A DNA stretch of 64,000 nt from Burkholderia sp. WSM2230 (GTDB lineage Bacteria; Pseudomonadota; Gammaproteobacteria; Burkholderiales; Burkholderiaceae): positions 348,249-412,248 of the forward strand of contig NZ_AXAJ01000003.1 in assembly GCF_000472445.1 (NCBI RefSeq), in the 5' to 3' direction. Under the pieces are notes generated by a model. It had not been told where the DNA came from and ran no database searches. It worked only from the letters and a program-made list of their open reading frames with translations. Positions 9,146-17,172 of this stretch are shown in pieces. Made by a program: the position numbers and the translations under genes. Every line of letters starts with the position of its first letter. The first letter of the stretch is position 1.

Positions 9146-9883
9146 TCAAGCCGCCGCCTTGTCGAGTTCGGGGTAGTGCCTGAAGATGCACGCCTCGTTA
9201 TGTTCGATGCGGCGCTCCGACTGCAGATAGGCGGCGATGTTCGGCCGCTCCTTCACCGCGGCGTGCAGGGCGGCGAGCCGCGGATAGTGCTCGGCAAAGC
9301 GCTTGAGGGCGCGCGGAAAGGCGTAAAGCAGTCCGTCGATCAGCTGGAACATGGAAAGGTCGACGTAGGTGAGCGAGTCGCCCACCATGAAGCTGTCGCC
9401 GGCGGGATTCTGTTTCAGCACGCGCTCGAAATACCTCATGAACTTCGGAATGCGGTTGTCGATGAAGTCGTGCGCGCGCGCCTTTGCGGCGTCTTTCTGG
9501 TCTTCGTAGTAGAGGCTCGTGGCGAGCGGGTGATGCGTGTCGTGCGCCTCGGTCACCACGTCGGCGATGGTGAGTTGCAGGCCGTTGGCTACGTAGCGCA
9601 GGCTTTCCACGGAGGGCGCGAGGTTCAGCCGCGGCCCAAGATAAAACAGAATGTTCGCGGTCTGCGAGATCACCAGATCGCCGTCTTTCAGAAATGGCGG
9701 AGCGAAGGGCGGATACGGTTCGTCGCGGCTTTTCATCACCGCCATCATCGCGTCGGTGCCGAGCCCTTCGGAAGGCTCGCCGCGCGCCACTTCGATATAG
9801 TCCGCGCCGGCTTCTTCAAGCGCCAGCCTGACGAATTCGCCACGGCCTTGCAGACCGTCCCAATAATAAAGTTGCAGGCTCAT
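9146..9883 (-). CDS. Glutathione S-transferase family protein
   Basis: This 245-residue protein has an N-terminal thioredoxin-like domain (MSLQLYYWDGLQGRGEFVRL; cis-Pro in APPFLKDGDLVISQTANILF) and an all-helical C-terminal domain with the N-capping motif GDSLTYVDLSMFQ. Tyr6 or Tyr7 is the likely glutathione-activating residue, as in sigma/alpha-type GSTs. It is cytosolic and probably conjugates glutathione to electrophiles; the substrate is unknown. ATG 9883 follows GAGGA by 7 nt. Confidence 0.9.
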   Translation of the reverse strand: MSLQLYYWDGLQGRGEFVRLALEEAGADYIEVARGEPSEGLGTDAMMAVMKSRDEPYPPFAPPFLKDGDLVISQTANILFYLGPRLNLAPSVESLRYVANGLQLTIADVVTEAHDTHHPLATSLYYEDQKDAAKARAHDFIDNRIPKFMRYFERVLKQNPAGDSFMVGDSLTYVDLSMFQLIDGLLYAFPRALKRFAEHYPRLAALHAAVKERPNIAAYLQSERRIEHNEACIFRHYPELDKAAA

Positions 9884-10048
9884 CGATCTGTCCTCATTCG
9901 GGTTGCAGGAACGCTGTGCCGAACGCGTTGCGCTTCGGATGCGCTGGGTGCTGCTCGGGCCCCTCGTGCTCGCTGGCGCCGGTCGCATTGTTCGCACGCC
10001 AGCCAGTATGCCGCGCGGCGGCGCCGGATGCTGTCCCAAACGCACGAA

Positions 10049-10067
10049 ACCCCGCACGCGGCGGGGT
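10049..10067 (-). terminator. Hairpin downstream of yeiH-type gene
   Basis: ACCCCGC and GCGGGGT form a 7-bp stem with a 5-nt loop 21 bp after the stop of the minus-strand transporter gene. On that strand it is followed by TTTCGTG, a short U-run. It is a moderate Rho-independent terminator candidate. Confidence 0.6.
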
Positions 10068-10087
10068 GTGTTCGAGCGAAAAGCGGT

Positions 10088-11194
10088 CTAGCCAAACAGG
10101 CGCTGGACAGCCCATGTGATACCCAGTCCGCCCGCGATCAGCCATACATACAGAATCAGGCCGGTGGTCAACGCGCGCGGACCCGCCTGGCGAATCTGCG
10201 AAATGCGTGTCTCTATGCCGAGCGCGGTCATGGCCATGGTCAGCGCGAAGGTGTCGAGCGTGTTGAGCGTTGCGGTGGCGGAATGCGGCAGCACGTGCAG
10301 CGAGTTGATCGCCACGCAAGCAAGAAAGCCGAGCGCGAACCAGGGAACCGCGAGCTTGCCGGAATGATGCTGATGACCGGAAGCGCCTGCTTGCGAGTTC
10401 GCCAAAGACGCGTCGCGGCGCGCGGCACGGTTGACCCACAGGCCGACTGCGAGCAGCACCGGCACGAGCAGCATGACGCGAGTCATCTTGACGATGGTGG
10501 CGATATGCGTTGCCTCCGGGCTCACGTTGCTCGCCGCGCCGACCACCTGCGCCACCTCGTGAATCGTGCCGCCGAAGAAGAGCCCCGCGCCCACCGTGTC
10601 GAGATGCAGCCAGCCCGCGTTGAACAGAACCGGATAAAGGAACATGGAGAGCGTGCCGAACAGCACGACGCTGCCTACCGCCATCGCGCTTTTGTGCGGC
10701 TTCGATTGCAGCGTCGACTCGAAGGCGAGCACGGCCGCGGCGCCGCAGATGGCGCTTCCCGCCGCCGTGAGAAGTGCCGTGTCGCGGTCGAGTTTCATGA
10801 TTTTCATGCCGGCCCACGTGCCGATCACAAGCGTGCTCAGGACGACCAGCACCGATTCCGCGAGGCCCGGCAAACCCACTTGGGCGATTTCCTGAAGACT
10901 CACGCGCAGTCCGAAGAACGCGACCGCGATGCGCAGCAGCTTGCGCGCGGAAAAGTTGACGCCGGCGGCCCAGCTTGCCGGCATGCCGTCGCGCAGCGCG
11001 TTGCCATAAACAGCGCCCGCCACGATGCCGACGATCAGCGGGCTCAGGCCGAGCCCGGCGATTGCCGGAATGTCGGCGATGCGGGTGACAGCGGCGGCGA
11101 AAAGGCCGACGAACAGAATGCCGTTGAGCTGGCCGCGGGCGGATGAGACTTCGGCGGTGGTGGCGGTGGTGGCGGTGAGGCGGGCAGTGGTCAT
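10088..11194 (-). CDS. YeiH/UPF0324 family putative sulfate exporter-like membrane protein
   Basis: This 368-residue polytopic membrane protein of about 10 segments belongs to the YeiH (Cons_hypoth698) family. Family features seen include GLGLSPLIVGIVAGAVYGN, AFFGLRVSLQEI, TAAGSAICGAAAVLA and FFGGTIHEVAQVVGA. Members are proposed to export sulfate or related anions, but the substrate is not firmly established. A His-rich cytosolic or periplasmic loop (SGHQHHSGK) lies near residue 270. It is divergent from a LysR gene at 11311, matching the E. coli yeiE-yeiH arrangement, so LysR control is likely. Confidence 0.88.
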   Translation of the reverse strand: MTTARLTATTATTAEVSSARGQLNGILFVGLFAAAVTRIADIPAIAGLGLSPLIVGIVAGAVYGNALRDGMPASWAAGVNFSARKLLRIAVAFFGLRVSLQEIAQVGLPGLAESVLVVLSTLVIGTWAGMKIMKLDRDTALLTAAGSAICGAAAVLAFESTLQSKPHKSAMAVGSVVLFGTLSMFLYPVLFNAGWLHLDTVGAGLFFGGTIHEVAQVVGAASNVSPEATHIATIVKMTRVMLLVPVLLAVGLWVNRAARRDASLANSQAGASGHQHHSGKLAVPWFALGFLACVAINSLHVLPHSATATLNTLDTFALTMAMTALGIETRISQIRQAGPRALTTGLILYVWLIAGGLGITWAVQRLFG

Positions 11195-11310
11195 GGTGGC
11201 AGCCTTGGCGACTGACTGGATTCAATGGGTCTAATCCTAAATGAGATATATGAATATGAAAAATCGTGATTTAGAATGGAAAGTATCCGCACTTCCGATA
11301 GTTTCGTTAG

Positions 11311-12288
11311 ATGACCCCGGATCAACTTATAACGTTCGCCGCCGTTGCCGAGCATCTGAACATCAGCCGGGCCGCTGTGGCATTGCATTTGTCGCAGCCG
11401 GCGGTGTCGGGGCAACTGCGCCAGCTTCAGGATGAATTCGGCGAGCCGCTTTATCAGCGCGACGGGCGCGGCGTGCGCCTGACGGCGGCGGGCGAGCAGT
11501 TAGCGCAATATGCTGCGCGGCTGCGCGACACCTGGCGCCAGGCGCATGCATACCGCGATGCGCTGCGCGGGCTCGAGCACGGCACGCTGCGGATCGGTGC
11601 GACAACCACGCCTGCCAGTTACCTGCTGCCTTATCTGCTTGCGGACTTTCATCGGCGCTACCCGGAGGTGACGCTGCATACCGTCGACGGTAATACGACC
11701 GACATCGTCGGCGCTCTTGGTTCGGTCGACATCGCGCTGATCGAGGGGCCAGTGGGCACGGATCTGCCGCCTGACACGGCCGTCCACGCCTGGCGCGAGG
11801 ATGAGATCGTGGCCATCATGCCGCGTATGCATCGGCTCGCCAGGGGTAGGGGCGCTGGAGGGGCTGGGGGCTCGCGAGGGCGGGAAGGCTCGGAAAGCCC
11901 GGAAGACTCGGAAGGCGCAGAAAGCCCGCAAGGCTTGCACGGCTCGCGGCTAGACCTGGCGATGCTCGGCGCCGAGCCACTGATCGTGCGCGAGGCGGGC
12001 TCGGGCGTGCGGCAGATCGTCGAGCGCGCGTTCGCCCGCGCGGGCGTGCCGATGCGCGTCGCGCTGGAAATTGCTGGTGTGGAGGGCGTCAAGGAGGCGG
12101 TGCGGGCGGGCATGGGCATCGGCTTTGTGTCGGCGATGTCGATGCGGCACGAGAACGGCGCACTGCGTGTGTTTTCGCTGAGTCCGGAGCCGCTGACGCG
12201 GCGGCTGTCGATCGTCGTGCCGCACGCCAGCGCGCCGTCACGTGCGGTCAAGCAGTTCCTCGCGCTGTGTCTGGCCGACGGTGAATAA
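11311..12288 (+). CDS. LysR family regulator (YeiE/CysB-like) with in-frame low-complexity insert
   Basis: This 325-residue regulator is divergent from the YeiH-type transporter and is probably its controller. Residues 1-60 form the helix-turn-helix (NISRAAVALHLSQPAVSGQL) and about 90-300 the effector domain (TLRIGATTTPASYLLPYLLA). Residues 179-213 are a Gly/Ser/Glu-rich insert absent from normal LysR proteins, falling between PRMHRLA and LDLAMLGAEPLIVREA. It is encoded by degenerate 9-bp repeats such as GAAAGCCCG. The frame is kept and both flanks align with the family, so the protein is probably still made. The rest of the effector domain (SGVRQIVERAF; GVKEAVRAGMGIGFVS) is normal. Confidence 0.88.
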   Translation: MTPDQLITFAAVAEHLNISRAAVALHLSQPAVSGQLRQLQDEFGEPLYQRDGRGVRLTAAGEQLAQYAARLRDTWRQAHAYRDALRGLEHGTLRIGATTTPASYLLPYLLADFHRRYPEVTLHTVDGNTTDIVGALGSVDIALIEGPVGTDLPPDTAVHAWREDEIVAIMPRMHRLARGRGAGGAGGSRGREGSESPEDSEGAESPQGLHGSRLDLAMLGAEPLIVREAGSGVRQIVERAFARAGVPMRVALEIAGVEGVKEAVRAGMGIGFVSAMSMRHENGALRVFSLSPEPLTRRLSIVVPHASAPSRAVKQFLALCLADGE

Positions 12289-12440
12289 GCTTTGCGGGGC
12301 TGAGTCGAGCTAGACCGGGCGGACCCGCCCGCGCACAAGCAGACGCGGCGGAACCTAGCCGTTACGGCACGATACGACGAGAGGAGACAAGCGTGGCCAA
12401 GGCGGGCCCGGACGTAAGCTGAAATGAATTGGACTGGGCC

Positions 12441-12660
12441 GACAAGCCCAGCAAGCCAGCAAGCCAGCAAGCCAGCAAGCCAGCAAGCCAGCAAGCCAGC
12501 AAGCCAGCAAGCCGAACAAGCCGAACAAGCCGAACAAGCCCCGACAAGGCCCGACAAGGCCCGACAAGGCCCGACAAGCCCCGACAAGCCCCGACAAGCC
12601 CCGACAAGCCCCGACAAGCCCCGACAAGCCCCGACAAGCCCCAACAAGCCCCAACAAGCC
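12441..12660. repeat. Compound tandem array with CAAGCC core; unit grows 8, 9, 10 bp
   Basis: After one GACAAGCCC there are eight AGCAAGCC units (12450-12513), three GAACAAGCC units (12514-12540) and twelve 10-bp units: CCGACAAGGC x3, CCGACAAGCC x7, CCAACAAGCC x2 (12541-12660). All share (C)AAG(C/G)C. Both strands read open across it, which creates spurious Pro/Ser/Lys-rich ORFs. It fills most of the gap between the LysR gene and the kgu operon. Confidence 0.95.
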
Positions 12661-12765
12661 GCCCCCCATTCAACCCTCCACCAGCGCGAGACATCTCCCC
12701 CGCCCCCCGCCTGGGGATTTCCACTATGGCGCCCAGCCCATACGCAAGCGCACTATTCGGTCAAC

Positions 12766-12786
12766 AAGGCGCTTCGGCGCTTTTTT
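12766..12786 (+). terminator. UUCG-loop terminator just upstream of kgu operator
   Basis: AAGGCGC-TTCG-GCGCTTT forms a stem with a stable TTCG tetraloop followed by TTTTTT. It lies 13 bp before the PtxS-like operator and so insulates the kgu promoter from transcription coming through the LysR gene and the repeat array, unless the kgu transcript starts upstream and this is an attenuator. Confidence 0.65.
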
Positions 12787-12798
12787 GAAAACCGCTTA

Positions 12799-12812
12799 TG
12801 GAACCGGTTCCA
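12799..12812. promoter_or_regulatory. PtxS-type operator TGGAACCGGTTCCA
   Basis: This perfect 14-bp palindrome lies 26 bp before the kguE start. The known PtxS operator in Pseudomonas is TGAAACCGGTTTCA, differing here by one symmetric pair. As the operon ends with a ptxS-like LacI-family gene, autoregulated repression relieved by 2-ketogluconate is the likely mechanism. A TTGAAA at 12785-12790 could be part of the promoter. Confidence 0.85.
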
Positions 12813-12837
12813 AAAGCCTGATTCCGGTAGAAACGGC

Positions 12838-13611
12838 ATGACAGAAGCAGTGGAAGTAGCGATTGTCGCCAGCGCTTTCGGCGCCGACGCGGTGCGCACG
12901 GCGGGTCATCGAAAGTGGGCCGAAGCGAGCCGGCGCGCCGGGGCTGCCGGTTTCGAAGTGCGCCGCGAGCTCTTCGGCTATGAGGCCGACGCCGCGCCGA
13001 CGCGCCTTGCGACCTTGGGCAAGCAGATTGCGGAACTAGGCCTGTGGTCCGTGCATTCGAGCCCGGCGTCGCTCTACGGCGAACACGGCCAGCTCGACAC
13101 CGCCGCGCTGCGTCGCGCGGTGGACGAAGCCGCCGCGCTGGGCGCACGCTTCCTCAAGCTGCAGCTCGGCGGTTTTGCGCGCGAAGCGCATGGCGAGGCG
13201 ATCGCCGCCCAATTGCGCGGCGCGAATGTGCGGCTCGTCGTCGAAAACGGGCAACTGACGCAGGGCGGTTCGCTCCACCAGTTCGTCGACCTCTTTGATG
13301 CTTTGAAGCGCGAAGGTCATGCGCAACTGCTCGGCATGACTTTCGACGTCGGCAATTGGGCATGGTGTGGCGTGCCGGCGCTCGACGCGGCCGTAGCGCT
13401 CGCGCCCTACGTCGAGTACGTGCATTGCAAGATCGCGGCGGGCGAGGGCGCGCGGCGTTTCGCGGCCGCGCCGGCCGCCGACGACGCGCACTTCGCCGCA
13501 GTGCTCGCGCGCTTACCGCGCGATGTGCCGCGCGGCATCGAGTTTCCGTTCGATGCCGCCTGCATCCACGGCGACGCCACGCGACGCGTCGCCTGGCTGG
13601 CTGCGGCGTGA
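12838..13611 (+). CDS. kguE: Sugar phosphate isomerase/epimerase-like TIM barrel (2-ketogluconate operon)
   Basis: This 257-residue protein is an AP-endonuclease-2-type TIM barrel. Visible barrel and metal-site motifs include VVENGQL, GMTFDVGNWAW, YVEYVHCKI and RGIEFPFDA. It matches KguE of the pseudomonad 2-ketogluconate operon by family and by order (kguE-K-T-D). Its precise reaction is not settled; an epimerase-like role on the ketogluconate is assumed. ATG 12838 is used because upstream in-frame sequence is the tandem repeat and operator. kguK follows after 64 bp. Confidence 0.82.
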   Translation: MTEAVEVAIVASAFGADAVRTAGHRKWAEASRRAGAAGFEVRRELFGYEADAAPTRLATLGKQIAELGLWSVHSSPASLYGEHGQLDTAALRRAVDEAAALGARFLKLQLGGFAREAHGEAIAAQLRGANVRLVVENGQLTQGGSLHQFVDLFDALKREGHAQLLGMTFDVGNWAWCGVPALDAAVALAPYVEYVHCKIAAGEGARRFAAAPAADDAHFAAVLARLPRDVPRGIEFPFDAACIHGDATRRVAWLAAA

Positions 13612-13675
13612 GCGGTGGGCCGCACGCGACTTTGGACCTGAGAGAGAAAGCCCGACGCAAAAGAAGGAGCAACGC

Positions 13676-14659
13676 ATGACCGACACACCCGCAGCACTGG
13701 ACATCATCACCTACGGCGAGGCCATGGCCATGTTCGTGGCCGCCGAAACGGGCCCGCTCGCGGGCGTCGGCCAGTTCACGAAACGCATCGCGGGCGCCGA
13801 CCTGAACGTCGCGATCGGCCTCGCCAGGCTCGGCTTCAGGGTCGGCTGGATAAGCCGCGTCGGCGACGATTCGTTCGGCCAGTACGTGCGCGACACGTTG
13901 ACCAAAGAAGGCATCGACCAACGCTGCGTGAGCACCGACGAGCGCTATCCGACCGGCTTCCAGCTGAAGTCGAAGAACGACGACGGCAGCGATCCGGCCG
14001 TCGAATATTTTCGCCGCGGCTCGGCGGCGAGCCATCTGTCGGTCGCGGATTACGTGGCGGACTATGTGCTGCCAGCCCGTCATCTGCATCTGACCGGCGT
14101 GGCGCCGGCGATTTCCCCGAGCTCACGCGAACTCGCGTTTCATCTGGCACACGAGATGCGCGCAGCCGGCAAGACGATCTCGTTCGATCCGAACCTGCGC
14201 CCGACGCTGTGGCCCTCGCGAGCCGCAATGGTCGAAGGTTTGAACGCGCTTGCCGCGCTGGCCGACTGGGTGCTGCCGGGCATCGGCGAGGGCGAGGTTT
14301 TGACCGGCTACACGCGGCCCGAGGACATCGCCGGCTTCTATCTGGAGCGGGGCGCGCGCGGCGTGATTGTCAAGCTCGGCGCCGCGGGCGCGTACTTCCG
14401 CACCGCCCACGATGCCGGCGTGATCGTCGGCCAGCCGGTCGCGAAGGTCGTCGATACAGTAGGCGCCGGCGATGGCTTCGCCGTCGGTGTGATCAGCGCG
14501 CTGCTGGAGGGCAGGACGCTGCCGCAGGCCGTCGCGCGCGGCAACCGCATCGGCGCATTGGCCATTCAGGTGATCGGCGATTCCGAAGGATTGCCGAGCC
14601 GCGCGCAGCTCGACGCGCTCGAACGCAGCCAGGTGCCGAGCATCGCGCACGCAGCGTGA
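13676..14659 (+). CDS. kguK: 2-ketogluconate kinase (PfkB family)
   Basis: This 327-residue PfkB carbohydrate kinase has the N-terminal signature GAD-LNVAIGLARLG and the C-terminal anion-hole/catalytic motif DTVGAGDGFAVG with the catalytic Asp. Within the kgu operon the substrate is inferred to be 2-keto-D-gluconate, phosphorylated at C6 in the cytoplasm. AAGGAG lies 6 nt before ATG 13676. By sequence alone it could also be a 2-dehydro-3-deoxygluconate kinase, but the operon context favours KguK. A 180-bp spacer without visible features separates it from kguT. Confidence 0.85.
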   Translation: MTDTPAALDIITYGEAMAMFVAAETGPLAGVGQFTKRIAGADLNVAIGLARLGFRVGWISRVGDDSFGQYVRDTLTKEGIDQRCVSTDERYPTGFQLKSKNDDGSDPAVEYFRRGSAASHLSVADYVADYVLPARHLHLTGVAPAISPSSRELAFHLAHEMRAAGKTISFDPNLRPTLWPSRAAMVEGLNALAALADWVLPGIGEGEVLTGYTRPEDIAGFYLERGARGVIVKLGAAGAYFRTAHDAGVIVGQPVAKVVDTVGAGDGFAVGVISALLEGRTLPQAVARGNRIGALAIQVIGDSEGLPSRAQLDALERSQVPSIAHAA

Positions 14660-14839
14660 CGCGTGTCGCCGGAATCATCGGCGTGCATCCGTTCAGGCGG
14701 CCCGGCGAAGCGCGACAGCTCCAGCCCGAGCGCGGCGCCAAGCCCGTATTCATAACAGCACATAACAGCAAGAGCGCCGGGAAGCGCCGCACAAGCTCCG
14801 TTCATCATAGTTTCGGGAAGCCGTAAAAGGAGACACCCC

Positions 14840-16129
14840 ATGACATCATCTCTCGCGATCCGCCGCTGGTGGACGATCATGCCGATCGTATTCATCACCT
14901 ACAGCCTCGCTTATCTCGACCGCGCGAACTACGGTTTCGCGGCGGCCGCCGGCATCAACCAGGACCTTGGCATCAGCAAGGGACTCTCTTCGCTGATCGG
15001 CGCGCTGTTTTTCCTCGGTTACTTCTTCTTCCAGATTCCGGGCGCGATTTACGCGGAGCGCCGCAGCGTGAAGAAGCTCGTGTTCTGGAGCCTCGTGCTA
15101 TGGGGTGGCTGCGCGGCGCTGACCGGCATGGTCAGCAACATCCCGTCGTTGATGGTGATCCGCTTCGTGCTCGGCGTAGTCGAGGCCGCGGTGATGCCGG
15201 CCATGCTCATCTTCATCGCCAACTGGTTCACGAAGAGCGAGCGCTCGCGCGCCAACACCTTCCTGATTCTCGGCAATCCGGTAACGGTACTGTGGATGTC
15301 GGTCGTGTCCGGCTATCTGGTCCATTCGTTCGGCTGGCGCAACATGTTTATCGCCGAAGGTGTGCCGGCGATTCTGTGGGCCGTGTGCTGGTGGTTCATC
15401 GTGAAGGACAAGCCGCAGCAGGTGTCGTGGCTTACGCAGCAGCAGAAAGACCACCTCGCGGAAACGCTGCGCGCCGAGCAGGCCGCGATCAAGCCGGTGC
15501 GCAATTACGGCGAGGCGTTCCGCTCGTCCGCGGTGATCAAGCTGTGCGCGCAGTACTTCTGCTGGAGCATCGGCGTGTACGGTTTCGTGCTGTGGCTGCC
15601 GTCGATCCTGAAGAACGGCTCGACGCTCGGCATGGTCGAAACCGGCTGGCTCTCCGCGCTGCCGTATCTCGCGGCGACGGTCGCGATGCTTGCGGCGTCG
15701 TGGGCATCGGATAAACTCAACCGCCGTAAAGCGTTCGTCTGGCCGTTCCTGCTGATCGGCGCGATTGCGTTCGCGACCTCGTACGCGCTCGGTTCGACGC
15801 ATTTCTGGCTCTCGTATGCATCGCTCGTGATCGCGGGCGCCGCGATGTACGCGCCGTACGGCCCGTTCTTTGCGATCGTGCCGGAGCTGCTGCCGAAAAA
15901 CGTCGCGGGTGGTGCGATGGCCCTGATCAACAGCATGGGCGCGCTCGGTTCGTTCGTCGGCTCGTATGTGGTCGGCTATCTGAACGGCGCGACGGGAACA
16001 CCGGCGGCGTCGTATGCGTTCATGAGCGTGGCGCTGATCGCCGCGGTCATCCTCACGCTGATCGTCAAGCCGCAACAGCAGGCCGTCCAGCCGAAACACA
16101 CGCTCGCTACACCGTTGCAAGGAAAATAA
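14840..16129 (+). CDS. kguT: 2-ketogluconate transporter (MFS, ACS family)
   Basis: This 429-residue, 12-segment major facilitator resembles anion:cation symporters (D-galactonate/phthalate/ketogluconate type). Family motifs visible are YLDRANYGFAAA in TM1, FFLGYFFFQIPG in TM2 and the loop WASDKLNRRKAFVWP. In this operon it is predicted to import 2-ketogluconate across the inner membrane. AAAAGGAG precedes ATG 14840. kguD starts 4 bp after its stop. Confidence 0.87.
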   Translation: MTSSLAIRRWWTIMPIVFITYSLAYLDRANYGFAAAAGINQDLGISKGLSSLIGALFFLGYFFFQIPGAIYAERRSVKKLVFWSLVLWGGCAALTGMVSNIPSLMVIRFVLGVVEAAVMPAMLIFIANWFTKSERSRANTFLILGNPVTVLWMSVVSGYLVHSFGWRNMFIAEGVPAILWAVCWWFIVKDKPQQVSWLTQQQKDHLAETLRAEQAAIKPVRNYGEAFRSSAVIKLCAQYFCWSIGVYGFVLWLPSILKNGSTLGMVETGWLSALPYLAATVAMLAASWASDKLNRRKAFVWPFLLIGAIAFATSYALGSTHFWLSYASLVIAGAAMYAPYGPFFAIVPELLPKNVAGGAMALINSMGALGSFVGSYVVGYLNGATGTPAASYAFMSVALIAAVILTLIVKPQQQAVQPKHTLATPLQGK

Positions 16130-16133
16130 GCTG

Positions 16134-17099
16134 ATGAAGAAGATTGTCGCGTGGAAGCCGCTGCCTGAAGATGTGCTTGCGTATCTGCAACGGCACGTCG
16201 AAGTCGTGCAGGTCGATCCGGCCCGCCACGATGCTTTCGTCGCGGCCTTGCGCGACTCCGACGGCGGCATCGGCGCGAGTGTCAGGATCACGCCGGCCAT
16301 GCTCGAAGGCGCGACGCGGCTCAAAGCGCTTTCGACCATCTCAGTCGGCTTCGATCAGTTCGACGTTGCGGATCTCACGCGGCGCGGCATCGTGCTCGCG
16401 CATACGCCGGACGTGTTGACGGAATCCACCGCGGACACCGTGTTCTCGCTGATCCTCGCATCAGCGCGCCGGGTGGTCGAGCTCGCCGCGTGGGTAAAGG
16501 CGGGGCAGTGGCAGCACAGCATCGGCCCCGCGCAGTTCGGCGTGGACGTGCAGGGCAAAACGCTCGGCATCGTCGGTCTTGGGCGCATTGGCGGCGCGGT
16601 GGCGCGGCGCGCGGCGCTCGGTTTCAACATGAAGGTGCTCTATACGAACCGCAGCGCGAATCCCGAGGCGGAAGCGGCTTACGGCGCGCGCCGCGTCGAG
16701 CTGGCGGAGTTGCTTGCCATCGCCGACTTCGTCTGTCTGCAAGTGCCGCTCACGCCGGAAACAAGGCACATGATCGGCGCCCAGGAACTCGCGTCGATGA
16801 AGAAAAGCGCGATCCTGATCAATGCGTCGCGCGGCGCGATCGTCGACGAAGAGGCGCTCGTCGAGGCGCTCCGGAACGGCACGATTCACGGCGCGGGTCT
16901 CGACGTGTTCGAAAAGGAACCGCTCCCCGCCGACTCGCCGCTCCTGCAGATGGCCAACGTGGTCGCGCTGCCGCATATCGGCTCGGCGACGCACGAGACG
17001 CGTCATGCAATGGCGCGCAACGCGGCGGAAAATCTCGTTGCCGCGCTCGCCGGCACGCTCGCGACCAACATCGTCAATCGCGACGTGCTGCAACGGTGA
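16134..17099 (+). CDS. kguD: 2-ketogluconate-6-phosphate reductase (D-2-hydroxyacid dehydrogenase)
   Basis: This 321-residue enzyme has the bipartite D-2-hydroxyacid dehydrogenase fold, with the nucleotide-binding motif GIVGLGRIGGAVARRA (about 143-158) and the catalytic Arg in NASRGAIVDEEAL, Glu in DVFEKEPLP and His in LPHIGSAT. It is predicted to reduce 2-keto-6-phosphogluconate to 6-phosphogluconate with NAD(P)H, feeding the Entner-Doudoroff or pentose phosphate routes. It could act on free 2-ketogluconate or glyoxylate/hydroxypyruvate as paralogues do. The gene is tightly linked to kguT. Confidence 0.85.
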   Translation: MKKIVAWKPLPEDVLAYLQRHVEVVQVDPARHDAFVAALRDSDGGIGASVRITPAMLEGATRLKALSTISVGFDQFDVADLTRRGIVLAHTPDVLTESTADTVFSLILASARRVVELAAWVKAGQWQHSIGPAQFGVDVQGKTLGIVGLGRIGGAVARRAALGFNMKVLYTNRSANPEAEAAYGARRVELAELLAIADFVCLQVPLTPETRHMIGAQELASMKKSAILINASRGAIVDEEALVEALRNGTIHGAGLDVFEKEPLPADSPLLQMANVVALPHIGSATHETRHAMARNAAENLVAALAGTLATNIVNRDVLQR

Positions 17100-17172
17100 G
17101 GAGCGTTGCGATGAAGCGTTTGCCGTCCAGTCTGTTCGAGAGGCGTTGCGTGGCCTACTGCGAGTGCGCCCG

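Noticed and set aside
12441..12660. CRISPR array
   Set aside because: Units are 8-10 bp and contiguous, with no spacers and no cas genes in the window; the same holds for the other tandem arrays.
12355..12789. Open frames in several phases through the CAAGCC array (Pro/Ser/Lys- or Leu/Gly/Cys-rich)
   Set aside because: They exist only because the tandem units lack stop codons; the N-terminal extension of kguE into the array has no ribosome-binding site.
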